A DNA stretch of 40,123 nt. It comes from Caldifarciminota bacterium (GTDB lineage: Bacteria > Hydrothermota > Hydrothermia > B15-G9). The notes below the pieces were generated by a model. It was not told where the DNA came from. It saw nothing but the letters and a program-made list of their open reading frames with translations, and did no database searches. Shown here in pieces: positions 24,955 to 34,514 of this stretch. A program made the translations under genes and the position numbers. Position 1 is the stretch's first letter; each line of letters starts with the position of its first letter. Location: assembly GCA_015489175.1 (NCBI GenBank), contig WGAI01000070.1:1-40123 (forward strand), given 5' to 3'.

Positions 24955-27915
24955 TTATTTTCCTCCTACTGAAATTGTTGGATTTCCTGGTTGTTTAATT
25001 GTGCTCACGGTCTCGGCTGGCGGCAAAAGCGGCTTTAGGTCAGGCTCAACATTGCCGTATCTGTTCGCTTCTTCCAGAATCTGGAGCGCTTTCGCCGTGT
25101 CTCCCTGCTTCAGGTAGATTCGCGCAAGCTGGTTGTGCACATCTTTTTCACTCGGCAGCTGATCAACTATCATTTGAAGGTATTCCGTTGCTTTTGTGGT
25201 GTCGCCCTTCTGCAGGTAGATGTTTGCGAGCTGGTAGTAAAGCTGGAGCTTCTGGTTCTGCGGTATCGACTGGGACTTGATCGCCGGCTGCATGAGCGCA
25301 AGGGCGGAGTCGTATTCGCCCAATTCAGCATAAAGCTGTGCCATGGTCAGGTTGATGTAAATGATGTTGTTTTCGAGCTTCTTTTGGGTCTCCTTCGAAA
25401 GCGACTGGATGAACTTGTTGCCGAACCAGAACTCGTCGAGCGCGAGTCTGATGAAGCTGTCTTTCAGCGCTGAGTCAGCATTCGCCACCGTTATCGCTCT
25501 CTGCTGATACTCAGATGCGAGACGGAGCGCCACAGATGCATAGTTACGGATCAGCTTCTCATGTGTCTCGTCCTTGAAGACATGCGGATTGAAAACGCCG
25601 CGATAACGGAAGACATCGGGCCATGGCGGCTTGGCGTTCCCATATTTCTGTACAAATTCCTGCGGCCTCATATCATCGTGCAGCAGGTGACGCGTCTTCT
25701 CGATGTTAAGGCCTTCATAACCGGGCGTGGTGGAAACCGGACGGCTGTGTAATGCCATCGCCATGCCTTCCATCTCAAGATATTGCTCCCAGCCTTTCAT
25801 GTGGTCACGAGACACCGTGATTGCGAAGTAGATCGGGGTCGAGAAATTGCCGCCTTTGGCAATGACTTCTTTCAGGAAGTCCTGCTGAGATGCGAGGTAA
25901 ATCCTTGGGAACTTGAGGCCATTGCCCAGCTCGATCATGTCGTCCGTCTTGTAGCCGAGCGAGGTTGCGATCATATCCCTGATCATGAAGTCGGCGAGCA
26001 TGATATAACCGTTCTTAGTCTTCGCTGGGTAGAACACCGGCGGAAGCTTGTCGATTTGAGCCTCTGTGAAGCTGATGGGCGCGCCTTTTATCTTCAGCTG
26101 CTTGACATACCAGTTTGTGTTGAGCAATGAGAGATTAGCGATTATGACATCCTTACGCACATGCAGCACTTCCTGATCAAACCAGAGCGGGAATGTGTCG
26201 TTGTCGCCGTTCGTATACATCACAGCGCCTTTGGCTGGCGAAATCAACATGTTGTATGCGTAATCCTCTGCGATGTAGTTTTGAGAGCGATCGACTATTG
26301 GGTAGAAATGGCCGATCTGGAAGCCGAGCATAATGAATCCGAGGACAGGGCCGAGATAGCTCGATGCCTTTGACCGGAGGTATTTCAGGAGCGCTATGCC
26401 GAGTTCGTAGAGCGCTATGCCCGCAAACAGGGCGTTGAAGGTGAACGCAGGGGCGTAGAAGTAATCCCTGTCACGCACCTCCGTCAGCCCGCGTGCGAGG
26501 TTAGCTGGATTGACAGGATGAGTGGGTGAATCTTTGAGGTTGAGGTAGAGAAAGAGACCGAGACTGCCGATTATGAAAGCTCCTCCGACAAGGAGCCATG
26601 TCCTCCAGTCCTCGAACGCCGCAAGCACAAATCCGATCAATCCAAGCGCAAACATCGGAACCCACAATGCGGCATACTGCCAGCTGAAGTAAAGCAGATA
26701 AACCTTGATCTGGTCTATCAGGGCTATTCTTCTCGGGAACACCTTTGCAGGCTCATACTGCTTGCGCAACAGGACATCCATGAACGCCTTCCAGTTTGAA
26801 GGCCACGCTTCGTTGATCGACGGGTTGTGAATTGATCGCACTATCATGAACGCCTCAACGGAGACCGCTATGACGATGAGTATCAGCGCAAAACCTTTCC
26901 AGTTTTTGTAAAGTCCTGTTGCGGCATACACGCTGAAGATCATCAGGAATGTGCCGATGACGAGCGTCACGCCCACAGACGGGTTCTTGGGCAGACTTTT
27001 CGCTGTTGCCATGCCATAGAGCAGCATGAGTGCGCCAATTATAAGCAGGATGAGATAGATGAGATTTGAAGTCTTTGCATAATCTTTAACTTTCAACATG
27101 AAATAGCCAAGCAGCGCAGCGGCTGAGATGAATGCGAGCACAACTGCGCCGCCGATCTTCTCACCGGCAAGCGGTTTGTAAGTCAGCTCCATGAGTGCGA
27201 TCATAAGAAACATTGCGGCCGTCACCGCCATAAACTCCCAGTCGAGCACGAGTTTCGGATGCATGACGAGCACGAACACGAAGATCACGGGCATGATTAT
27301 CAACGCCATCAGGTGAATGCCCGACGAGAGGAAGACCACATAAAGTGCGAACAGGATATAGCGTATCGATTTGGGATCCTTGATGTTTTCCCACCAGTTT
27401 AGTGTTACCCACACGGCGAGCGCTATTGTGAAAACCGAAGGCGTGTAGGTCTCCGCCTCGATGGAGTTCATCCAGACCGTTCTCGCAAATGCGCCGAGCA
27501 GTGCGCCTGTTATCGCTGCAAGATGCGGCAGTAATTTGGGAATGCTGCCTTTGTTGGCCTTGAATTCAGCCCATTTGTCGATCGTTTTCAGGGTTATTAG
27601 GTAGATAAACCCGGCAGTGAGAGCGCCAGAGGTTATCGAGATAAGAGTTATCCTCAAAACGGGCTCGACAGGGTCGCCACCCGATAAAAGTTTGAACAGG
27701 GAAGACATTGGCAGGGGCAAAAGGGTCATAAATTTGCCCAGAATGACATAAAGCGGCGTTCCGGGCGGATGTGGGATGCCAAGTATGTAACTTGTGGCCA
27801 GAAATTCGCCGACATCCCAGAATACCACTGTTGGAGCCGTCGTCTTGAAATACATCAGCCATGTGAAGATGCTAACGAGCGAGAAAAAAATCACCCTCAA
27901 TCTCTTTTCACTCAT
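24955..27915 (-). CDS. DUF2723 membrane protein (protein O-mannosyltransferase-like) with C-terminal TPRs
   Basis: This 986-residue protein has about a dozen transmembrane helices in its first ~550 residues, then a soluble region and TPR repeats near the C-terminus (~850-950, QLYAELGEYDSALALMQ; QLANIYLQKGDTTKATEYL; QLARIYLKQGDTAKALQIL). The N-terminal signature PTVVFWDVGEFLATSY (Asp34, Glu37) and HPPGTPLY are diagnostic of DUF2723. That family has the GT-C glycosyltransferase plan and is linked to protein O-glycosylation in Bacteroidota. A role in mannosylating exported proteins, such as the large surface proteins at 1-11023, is inference. AAAGGAGGAC precedes the ATG. A consensus promoter sits just upstream. 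Confidence 0.88.
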   Translation of the reverse strand: MSEKRLRVIFFSLVSIFTWLMYFKTTAPTVVFWDVGEFLATSYILGIPHPPGTPLYVILGKFMTLLPLPMSSLFKLLSGGDPVEPVLRITLISITSGALTAGFIYLITLKTIDKWAEFKANKGSIPKLLPHLAAITGALLGAFARTVWMNSIEAETYTPSVFTIALAVWVTLNWWENIKDPKSIRYILFALYVVFLSSGIHLMALIIMPVIFVFVLVMHPKLVLDWEFMAVTAAMFLMIALMELTYKPLAGEKIGGAVVLAFISAAALLGYFMLKVKDYAKTSNLIYLILLIIGALMLLYGMATAKSLPKNPSVGVTLVIGTFLMIFSVYAATGLYKNWKGFALILIVIAVSVEAFMIVRSIHNPSINEAWPSNWKAFMDVLLRKQYEPAKVFPRRIALIDQIKVYLLYFSWQYAALWVPMFALGLIGFVLAAFEDWRTWLLVGGAFIIGSLGLFLYLNLKDSPTHPVNPANLARGLTEVRDRDYFYAPAFTFNALFAGIALYELGIALLKYLRSKASSYLGPVLGFIMLGFQIGHFYPIVDRSQNYIAEDYAYNMLISPAKGAVMYTNGDNDTFPLWFDQEVLHVRKDVIIANLSLLNTNWYVKQLKIKGAPISFTEAQIDKLPPVFYPAKTKNGYIMLADFMIRDMIATSLGYKTDDMIELGNGLKFPRIYLASQQDFLKEVIAKGGNFSTPIYFAITVSRDHMKGWEQYLEMEGMAMALHSRPVSTTPGYEGLNIEKTRHLLHDDMRPQEFVQKYGNAKPPWPDVFRYRGVFNPHVFKDETHEKLIRNYASVALRLASEYQQRAITVANADSALKDSFIRLALDEFWFGNKFIQSLSKETQKKLENNIIYINLTMAQLYAELGEYDSALALMQPAIKSQSIPQNQKLQLYYQLANIYLQKGDTTKATEYLQMIVDQLPSEKDVHNQLARIYLKQGDTAKALQILEEANRYGNVEPDLKPLLPPAETVSTIKQPGNPTISVGGK

Positions 27916-27941
27916 CTAAATGTCCTCCTTTTCTGTGACAA

Positions 27942-27971
27942 ATTATAAATCCGAATAAGCATATCTTTCAA
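27942..27971 (-). promoter_or_regulatory. Strong promoter of the DUF2723-KOW operon
   Basis: On the - strand, TTGAAA (27966-27971) and exact TATAAT (27942-27947) are separated by 18 bases. Transcription would start near 27935 and leave a short leader with an AAAGGAGG ribosome-binding site. Confidence 0.8.
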
Positions 27972-27993
27972 TTACTTGAAGCTAAGCGATTTG

Positions 27994-29352
27994 TCATTCG
28001 ACAATTGCTCCGATCTCGAGCAGGGCCTGATGTGCCTGATCAAGCAACTCTCTTGCCCTGAGTTCGCTGTCAGCTTCGACATAGATGCGAATCACGGGCT
28101 CAGTGTTCGACGGCCTCATGTGAATCCATGCCCGGTCGAGCCTCACATAGGCCCCATCGATCGTGCTCGTTTCTGTCGCCTGCGGAAACATATCGAGCAC
28201 CTTCTCGGGGTCAAACCCGTCAGTACGTCTGAATTTGGATTTCAGCATGGTGTAGGTTGGGAGCTGTTCGACGACCTCGTGCAGCCTGCCTTTTGCGGCA
28301 AGGTCAAGTATCAGGGCGGTTCCCACAAGGCTGTCGCGCGTCGGATTAACATCGGGCAGTATAACGCCTCCGTTCCCCTCTCCGCCTATGACGGCGTTGT
28401 GCTCAAAAATCCCTGCGACGACATTCGCTTCCCCGACCTTCGTCCTGAAGACCGGAACGCCAAATCTGTTTGCCACATCCTCGACCATCATGGATGTGGA
28501 CAGGTTGACGACAACCGGTCCCTTTTTTCGCTCAAGGATTGCCCATGTGGCGATGGCTATAGTGTGTTCCTCTGTCAGGAGCCCGTGTCCTTTCAGGCCG
28601 ATAAGTAACCTATCGCCGTCCGGATCGGATGCAAGCCCCAGCTCGGCGACCCCGCTTTTCAGTATGGCGTCGAGCTCTTTGAGGTGCTCCTTCTTGGGCT
28701 CAGGCACATGCGGGAACAGACCTGTCGGCTCGCAGTTGAGTCTTATGGGATTGCCGCCAAGCCGCCGCACCAGTTCGGGCAGTGCGAACCAGTTGGCGCC
28801 GTTAACCGCATCTATCGCCACCATTGGAGCCATTTTCGCTATCTTTTCGACATCGACATAGCCGGACTCGATTATCGCCTCAATGTGGTCATCGATTGCG
28901 CCGCCGTAAACCTTGATTTTCCCGACACTTTGCCATGTCCGCCATGTCCGCGAACGGCGTTCGAATATCTCCTTAAGCTGATTTACATCGTCCTGAAACA
29001 GGAAGACGCCATCCGGGCGGACAAACTTGAGCGCATTCCATTCGACAGGGTTGTGACTTGCGGTGATGACGATCCCTCCGCCGACATCGTCGTTCCAGTT
29101 TCGGACATTGAAGAGGAGGGTAGGGGTGGGGACGATGCCGATGTCGGCCACATGGCCACCTGCGCCTGTGATGCCGGATTTCACGGCGTCCATGAATGTC
29201 GGGCCGTGCGGACGCGTATCCCTACCCACGATGTAGATGCGGTCGGCGCCGAACAGCTCGACCAGTGATGCCCCGTATTCGAGGGCCACGCTCGGTGTCA
29301 AATCCGTTCCAACGACCCCTCTCAGGCCCGAAACGGTTAAAAGGTAAGCCAT
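27994..29352 (-). CDS. Phosphohexomutase (phosphoglucomutase/phosphomannomutase/GlmM family)
   Basis: A 452-residue alpha-D-phosphohexomutase that moves phosphate between C1 and C6 of a hexose, supplying sugar-1-phosphates for glycans or peptidoglycan. The catalytic phosphoserine loop is TASHNP with Ser99. The Mg-binding loop is DPDGDR at 243-248. The sugar-binding loop is GGEGNGG. The phosphate-binding loop is RPSNTEP near the C-terminus. Motifs alone do not fix the substrate: glucose, mannose and glucosamine phosphate are all possible. It starts nine bases after the acyl-CoA dehydrogenase stop, with GAGGTG upstream, and is the last gene of the - strand string. Confidence 0.92.
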   Translation of the reverse strand: MAYLLTVSGLRGVVGTDLTPSVALEYGASLVELFGADRIYIVGRDTRPHGPTFMDAVKSGITGAGGHVADIGIVPTPTLLFNVRNWNDDVGGGIVITASHNPVEWNALKFVRPDGVFLFQDDVNQLKEIFERRSRTWRTWQSVGKIKVYGGAIDDHIEAIIESGYVDVEKIAKMAPMVAIDAVNGANWFALPELVRRLGGNPIRLNCEPTGLFPHVPEPKKEHLKELDAILKSGVAELGLASDPDGDRLLIGLKGHGLLTEEHTIAIATWAILERKKGPVVVNLSTSMMVEDVANRFGVPVFRTKVGEANVVAGIFEHNAVIGGEGNGGVILPDVNPTRDSLVGTALILDLAAKGRLHEVVEQLPTYTMLKSKFRRTDGFDPEKVLDMFPQATETSTIDGAYVRLDRAWIHMRPSNTEPVIRIYVEADSELRARELLDQAHQALLEIGAIVE

Positions 29353-29361
29353 GCCGACACC

Positions 29362-30510
29362 TCAGCGGTATTTTTTGGCGATTTCACGCGCAATAACCAG
29401 CCTCTGAATCTGGTTTGTGCCTTCGTAGATCTGGGTTATCTTTGCGTCGCGCATGAACTTTTCGACAGGATATTCCTTCATGTAGCCGTAGCCGCCCATC
29501 ACCTGCACCGCATCGGTTGTCACCTTCATTGCGACATCGGATGCGAACAGTTTGGCCATTGCCGAGTATTCCGAATACCTTTTCGCGCCTGAATCTATGT
29601 ATCTGGCTACCGAATAGACGAGGGATCTTGCAGCCTCGATCTGGGTCGCCATGTCTGCAATCATCATCTGGATTGCCTGAAAGTTGATTATGGCCTGACC
29701 GAACTGAACCCTCTGGTGAGCGTATTTCACGGCCTCTTCCATAGCGCCTTGTGCTATGCCGACGGCCTGAGCTGCCACGCCGGGTCTTGAGTGATCGAGC
29801 GTATCCATTGCGATTTTGAAGCCCATGCCCTCACGCCCAATGAGGTTGCTGGTCGGGACGCGAACATCCTCGAAGATGAGCTCGCGCTGCACGGACGCCC
29901 TGATGCCCATCGTATCCTCTTTTTTGCCGAATTTGAAACCCGGTGCGCCTTTTTCAACGAGTATGGCCGATAGCCCGCGCATGCCCCTATCCGGACGGGT
30001 CGAGGCTATCACCGTGTAGATGTCTGCCTCGCCGCCGTTCGTGATGAAGATTTTGGTGCCGTTGAGCACATAGTGGTCGCCATCTTTCAGCGCTTTTGTC
30101 TGGATGTTGCCTGCATCGGAACCGGCGTTGGGTTCAGTCAGCGCAAACGCCGCTATCAGCTCACCGTTCGCTATGCGCGGCAGATACTTCTCTTTTAACT
30201 CGTCGCTCCCGTAAAGCACGATCGGGATGGTCCCCAGCCCGACTGCGGCGAAAGAAACGGCCAGTCCCGGCTCAACGCGGGCAAGCTCTTCAACCACAAT
30301 GGCTATGTTCATAACGGATGAACCAAACCCGTCATACTCCTCCGGCACGAATATCCTGAAAAGGTCGAGCTGCGCCATCTCCTCGATCAGGTCACGCGGA
30401 AATTCGTGAGCCTCATCCAACTCTTTCCACCTCGGCCTTACACGCTCCTCCGCAAACCTGCGGACAAGTTTTTTCAGCTCCTGTTGCTCTTCTGTGAGGA
30501 AATAATCCAT
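29362..30510 (-). CDS. Acyl-CoA dehydrogenase (short/medium chain type)
   Basis: A 382-residue FAD flavoenzyme oxidising acyl-CoA to trans-2-enoyl-CoA in fatty-acid or amino-acid catabolism. Family motifs: ALTEPNAGSDAGN in the middle domain, VQRELIFEDVRVP, and the C-terminal QVMGGYGYMKEYPVEKFMRDAKITQIYEGT, whose Glu363 (IYEGTNQ) is the expected catalytic base in short-chain and butyryl-CoA dehydrogenases. The start is supported by AAAGGAGGG. No EtfAB or other beta-oxidation gene is nearby, so the exact acyl substrate is unknown. Confidence 0.94.
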   Translation of the reverse strand: MDYFLTEEQQELKKLVRRFAEERVRPRWKELDEAHEFPRDLIEEMAQLDLFRIFVPEEYDGFGSSVMNIAIVVEELARVEPGLAVSFAAVGLGTIPIVLYGSDELKEKYLPRIANGELIAAFALTEPNAGSDAGNIQTKALKDGDHYVLNGTKIFITNGGEADIYTVIASTRPDRGMRGLSAILVEKGAPGFKFGKKEDTMGIRASVQRELIFEDVRVPTSNLIGREGMGFKIAMDTLDHSRPGVAAQAVGIAQGAMEEAVKYAHQRVQFGQAIINFQAIQMMIADMATQIEAARSLVYSVARYIDSGAKRYSEYSAMAKLFASDVAMKVTTDAVQVMGGYGYMKEYPVEKFMRDAKITQIYEGTNQIQRLVIAREIAKKYR

Positions 30511-30557
30511 ATAACACCCTCCTTTTGTCGTTGATGAGCTTAATTATCCTGAAAATT

Positions 30558-30995
30558 TTATCTGTGATGGACAGGTGTTGGGCCTTTTGTGGTGTCGCGG
30601 CCGCCACCTTCCGCTACTTTTCCGTTTAAAGAGTAAACCGTGATTCTGCCCGATTCGCCCCTGTTATCCCATGTGTCGTAAGCTACAACATGGATTTTCC
30701 TGATACCGTCGTAGTATTCCGCTGAGTTGAAACACAGCGTCCCGACGACTGTGGTGTCAGGTTTTGCAATTTTCAGTTCGCTTACCGATGTGCCGTCCAC
30801 AAAAAGGGCTGCACGGGCAGTTTTCGATGGGTCATGCGCCTTGAAAACGACGCAAGCGGTGTCTTTAACCGTGTCCGCTTCATGCGGCTCGATTATGGTT
30901 ATTTTCGGACCTTCAAGCTCAGGCTTTCCGGGCGGTGGCGCTTTGTAGCCGCAGCTGGAGACAAGCAGCATGAGTGCAATGCCCAGCTTCCTCAT
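30558..30995 (-). CDS. Small lipoprotein with Ig-like beta domain
   Basis: A 145-residue protein with a lipoprotein signal peptide and lipobox LVSSC at ~15. A proline-rich linker follows (YKAPPPGKPELEGP), then one Ig-like beta-sandwich typical of Bacterial-Ig proteins (ITIIEPHEADTV, RAALFVDGTSVSEL, RKIHVVAYDTWDNRGES). Its ATG overlaps the malic enzyme stop (ATGA), so it is translationally coupled to that gene, although no functional link is evident. Function unknown; probably an envelope-exposed structural domain. Confidence 0.8.
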   Translation of the reverse strand: MRKLGIALMLLVSSCGYKAPPPGKPELEGPKITIIEPHEADTVKDTACVVFKAHDPSKTARAALFVDGTSVSELKIAKPDTTVVGTLCFNSAEYYDGIRKIHVVAYDTWDNRGESGRITVYSLNGKVAEGGGRDTTKGPTPVHHR

Positions 30996-32314
30996 CGATC
31001 AGCTTCCTCCATCGGAGGGATAAGCCCCGATTCCATCATCGTCTCTATCAGCTTCCATGCGTATGTGATCCTCTCGGTAGCTATCAGCCTGAGCTCCTTC
31101 TCAGTTGCAGTCAGCCGTGCGACCCCCTGTTCTATGGCTTTGAGTGCTACCCTGACGGCCTCTTCGATGAACACCTCACGATCGTCCATCGATGGGACGA
31201 TGTGATTTTCGTCGAGGCCTTTGCTGTATGCGTAATCTGCGAGCGCTTTCGCCGCTTCGAGGCACATCTCATCGGTTATGGTTCTTGCCCTGACATCGAG
31301 TGCTCCACGAAATATGCCGGGGAAACCGAGCGAATTGTTTATCTGGTTCGGGAAATCTGATCTTCCTGTCGCAACGACCCTTGCACCGGCCGCCTTTGCG
31401 TCCTCAGGCCATATCTCCGGCACCGGGTTCGAGCCCGCAAACACTATCGGGTCATGCGCCATGAGCCTTATGTGCTCAGGTTTCAGGAGGCCGGGCTGTG
31501 CTGTATAAGCTATCACAGCATCCGCATTGCGCAGAGCTGTCTCAAGCCCTCCCCTGACCTTCTCTCCGTTTGTTGATGCGAGGAGCTGATAGGTGAACGG
31601 ATAGCGATCTTTCAGCTCATCAGTTGTGCCGCTGACGATGCCATCGTAATCGACCACGATGACTTTTTCGGGGTTAACACCGGCCATGATCAAAATCCTT
31701 AGGGTCGCCGTCGATGCGGCACCTGCACCGAGCATGACGATTTTCATCTCGTTCAGCGGCTTGCCGACGATGCGTGCGGCGTTTATCATGCCTGCCACTG
31801 TGACTGCGGCCGTGCCTTGTTGATCATCGTGCCAGACAGGGATTTCCATCTCCCTACGCAGCCGCTCAAGTATGTAAAAACATTTGGGCTGTGCGATGTC
31901 CTCAAGGTTTATGCCGCCGAAAGATGGTTCAAGTGCCTTGACGATGCCGATAAACCTGTCAGGATCCTTTTCGTCTATGCAGATTGGCACGGCGTCCACT
32001 CCACCGAGCACCTTGAACAGCAGAGCTTTGCCCTCCATGACGGGCATTGCCGCCAGAGGCCCGATGTCACCAAGTCCGAGGACCCTTGTGCCGTCTGAGA
32101 TCACTGCGATCGTGTTGGCGCGGTTGGTGTGCTCAAACGACATGTTCGGGTCGTTTTCGATTATGCGACATGGCTCTGCGACGCCCGGTGTATACCAGAC
32201 GGAAAAATCCTTTACCGAGTTGACTGGCACCTTGGGTGCAATCTGGACTTTGCCCCTGTAAAAGGGATGGAGTTTAGCGGCCGTTTCAGCGGCTTCGGAG
32301 TGTTTTTTCTTCAT
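30992..32314 (-). CDS. NAD(P)-dependent malic enzyme (malate to pyruvate + CO2)
   Basis: A 440-residue cytoplasmic malic enzyme of the short bacterial type, without the phosphotransacetylase-like extension of MaeB. Conserved segments: SVWYTPGVAEPC with the catalytic tyrosine, GLGDIGPLAAMPVMEGKALLFK with the catalytic lysine, the metal-binding acidic stretch FGGINLEDIAQPKCF, WHDDQQGTA, and the Rossmann motif MLGAGAAS. It links C4 and C3 metabolism and yields NAD(P)H. The start has GGAGGC upstream. It lies 15 bases after the site-2 protease gene in a probable operon. Cofactor preference cannot be judged by eye. Confidence 0.94.
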   Translation of the reverse strand: MKKKHSEAAETAAKLHPFYRGKVQIAPKVPVNSVKDFSVWYTPGVAEPCRIIENDPNMSFEHTNRANTIAVISDGTRVLGLGDIGPLAAMPVMEGKALLFKVLGGVDAVPICIDEKDPDRFIGIVKALEPSFGGINLEDIAQPKCFYILERLRREMEIPVWHDDQQGTAAVTVAGMINAARIVGKPLNEMKIVMLGAGAASTATLRILIMAGVNPEKVIVVDYDGIVSGTTDELKDRYPFTYQLLASTNGEKVRGGLETALRNADAVIAYTAQPGLLKPEHIRLMAHDPIVFAGSNPVPEIWPEDAKAAGARVVATGRSDFPNQINNSLGFPGIFRGALDVRARTITDEMCLEAAKALADYAYSKGLDENHIVPSMDDREVFIEEAVRVALKAIEQGVARLTATEKELRLIATERITYAWKLIETMMESGLIPPMEEADR

Positions 32315-32329
32315 AAATGCCTCCGAAAA

Positions 32330-33418
32330 TCACCTCATTTTTAGCGGTGCGGGCACAAATGTGAGCAGGAACATAATAAGTGCCAGTAGAGCGATCCATT
32401 TCCGTTTCCTGTCCAGCTTTGAGACCTCGTTGAGCGGCGCGGGATGTGAGATGCCGACAATGATCAATAGTGCTGCCCAGATCAGCCAGCCGAGCCAGAA
32501 CGCTCCGAGAAGTATCAGGATGAGGATCGTGACCTGTGAGATCCTTTTGTGTGCCTTTCCGAAAACTGCGTAGAGTATGTGCCCGCCGTCCAGTTGTCCA
32601 ACAGGCAACAGGTTCAACGAAGTGACGAAAAAGCCAACCCATGCAGCAAACGCAGTAGGCGTGAGCATGACTGCGTAATCTTTGCTGAATTTTGATCCCA
32701 TTACCAGAAATCTGATGAGCATGAAGATGAGAGGTTCGCCGAACTCAAGTGGAGACGCATGCTGCGGTATGTAGCTAATCGGGATTACATGCGAGTGTAT
32801 GAGTCCGATGATAGCGATCGGTATGGATACCACAAATCCAGCTATTGGACCGGCGACACCGATGTCCAGCAGAGCTTTTCGGGAGGGGATCGGCGATTGC
32901 AACTTTATGAAGGCACCCAGTGTTCCGACCATGTTGAACGGGAACGGGATGAAATAGGGGAGTGTGGATGCAACTTTGTGCTTCCGTGCCATGTAGTAAT
33001 GGCCGAATTCGTGGATGCCGAGAATCAGGAGAAGCGAAATTGAGAACTTATAGCCGAGCAGGAACTCCGGCAGGTTTCGGGGGATCCTACCCAGAACCAT
33101 GATTGAGCCAACGAAGAATGTTGAGATGAGTGTCAGGATGAACAGGAGCACATTTACCCAGATTCGCTGTTTTGGCACGGGCGTTGCCTTCGAGATAATG
33201 ACCCGATAGAACCCGTTTGGATCCTCTCTGACCGCAACGACGAACTTGAGTGGCTCAAATATCTCCTGTAATAACTCTATCCCGTCATCAGGGTTGCCCT
33301 GAAACCGTCCTATGAAAATCCATGGGCCATTGTCGTCCATTTTACCCCATTCGTGTATGTCAATGACACGGCTGACCGCCTCTTTTATGACTTCATCGAT
33401 GTAAAAGCTGTCAATCAT
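32330..33418 (-). CDS. Site-2 protease family (M50) intramembrane metalloprotease
   Basis: A 362-residue integral membrane zinc protease. The N-terminal soluble domain (~1-80) precedes the first transmembrane helix. The zinc motif HEFGH is at 136-140 and the third ligand lies in LLPVGQLDGGH, Asp277. Length, the N-terminal domain and the position of HEFGH after two helices resemble EGY1/S2P-type enzymes rather than RseP; I see no PDZ domain between the two zinc motifs. Such enzymes cut transmembrane segments in signalling or quality control; the substrate is unknown. Its ATG overlaps the stop of the upstream isoaspartyl peptidase gene (ATGA). Confidence 0.92.
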   Translation of the reverse strand: MIDSFYIDEVIKEAVSRVIDIHEWGKMDDNGPWIFIGRFQGNPDDGIELLQEIFEPLKFVVAVREDPNGFYRVIISKATPVPKQRIWVNVLLFILTLISTFFVGSIMVLGRIPRNLPEFLLGYKFSISLLLILGIHEFGHYYMARKHKVASTLPYFIPFPFNMVGTLGAFIKLQSPIPSRKALLDIGVAGPIAGFVVSIPIAIIGLIHSHVIPISYIPQHASPLEFGEPLIFMLIRFLVMGSKFSKDYAVMLTPTAFAAWVGFFVTSLNLLPVGQLDGGHILYAVFGKAHKRISQVTILILILLGAFWLGWLIWAALLIIVGISHPAPLNEVSKLDRKRKWIALLALIMFLLTFVPAPLKMR

Positions 33419-34341
33419 TTTGAATAACCCTCGTCTCCTGAGATTATTAAGTCGTTCATGTTCTCATTTCGGAATGCCACAAGCATGTTTTCGTAATTGT
33501 GAGCAAATCCGATGTTTCCTTTCCTGTCAATGGCGATGACTCCGGCCGCTAATTTAACAGTGTTGTCAAGCAAGTCAATGCCCGCCTCCGCCGCTTTCTG
33601 AGCGGATATACCATTCCTTATGAGATCGACAACGGTCTTTGTCAGGAGCGTTTTCATGATTCCCTCGCCTATGCCGAGTGCAGAAGCACCACCGTATTTC
33701 GTGGCATAGGTGCCTGCACCTGGGATGGGCGTATCGCCAACCCGCCCAAAGAGTTTCAGAAAAACACCGCCTGTGGATGTTCCGGCCACGATCTCGTTGC
33801 TTCCATCGAGCGCCACACACCCGACCGTGCCCTGAAGCAATTCAGGATGCGAACGAAGCAGGCGCGATAATTTTTTCCAGTGCTTGATCTGACCGCTTTG
33901 CGCCAATTTTTCGCGCAGGTGGCGCCATTTCTGACGCTGATCCTCGGTCACGGGGTCGTATTTAGGAAATCCCATTATCCTCGCGAATTCCTCGGCACCT
34001 TTCCCAACGAGCAGCACATGATCGGTCTCATCCATCACTTTGCGCGCGAGGCTGATCGGATTTTTTACATTCCTGACATCCGCAACGGCTCCGATGTTGA
34101 GAGTGGAGCCTTTCATTATGGCCGCATCCATAGCGCATTGGCCGTCAAGGGTGAGAGCTGATCCTGTCCCGGCGTTGAAGACAGGAGCATCTTCAAGCAC
34201 ATTGATCGCTTTTTCGCATGCGTCGAGTGCGCTTCCTCCCTGTATCAGAATTGAAAATCCCGTCTCGACAGAGGTCCTGACCCCCTCAATTCGCTCCTCA
34301 TTCAGATCACCGAAGCCTCCGTGCACCACAATGGCCCTCAC
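33415..34341 (-). CDS. Isoaspartyl peptidase / L-asparaginase (Ntn-hydrolase, T2 family)
   Basis: A 308-residue plant-type asparaginase/isoaspartyl dipeptidase, which self-cleaves before Thr172 (QGTVGCVALD) to create the N-terminal nucleophile. Other conserved parts: VVHGGFG at the N-terminus, FNAGTGSALT, STGGVFLKLFGRVGDTPIPGAGTYA, and ASALGIGEG. It degrades isoaspartyl dipeptides and asparagine in protein turnover. Translation starts at GTG (34339-34341), supported by AGGAGG eight bases upstream. It is first in the - strand gene string ending at 27994. No signal peptide is present, so it is cytoplasmic. Confidence 0.93.
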   Translation of the reverse strand: MRAIVVHGGFGDLNEERIEGVRTSVETGFSILIQGGSALDACEKAINVLEDAPVFNAGTGSALTLDGQCAMDAAIMKGSTLNIGAVADVRNVKNPISLARKVMDETDHVLLVGKGAEEFARIMGFPKYDPVTEDQRQKWRHLREKLAQSGQIKHWKKLSRLLRSHPELLQGTVGCVALDGSNEIVAGTSTGGVFLKLFGRVGDTPIPGAGTYATKYGGASALGIGEGIMKTLLTKTVVDLIRNGISAQKAAEAGIDLLDNTVKLAAGVIAIDRKGNIGFAHNYENMLVAFRNENMNDLIISGDEGYSK

Positions 34342-34366
34342 GAATTTGCCTCCTGAAATTGGCTTG

Positions 34367-34394
34367 ATTATAAAGCAAATTCCCCATTTTTAGA
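34367..34394 (-). promoter_or_regulatory. Probable promoter of the isoaspartyl peptidase gene string
   Basis: An exact TATAAT on the - strand (34367-34372) lies 25 bases before the GTG start. The -35 region (TCTAAA, 16 bases away) is weak. It is back-to-back with the + strand promoter of the glycosyltransferase gene. Confidence 0.5.
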
Positions 34395-34440
34395 CGGTTC
34401 CATGTCCTGCTTCAAAACTGCTTTTGGATTGCTTTTTTCT

Positions 34441-34470
34441 TTGACAATCGGGCGTTAAGGTCTTCAAAAT
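34441..34470 (+). promoter_or_regulatory. Probable promoter of the glycosyltransferase gene
   Basis: TTGACA (34441-34446) is an exact -35 box. CAAAAT (34465-34470) with an 18-base spacer is a fair -10 box. The leader would be about 38 bases and carries a TTGGAGG ribosome-binding site. Confidence 0.55.
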
Positions 34471-34514
34471 ATGGCACTCCCAATGGCGTTAAATCTTTTG
34501 GAGGCAATCTGGCA

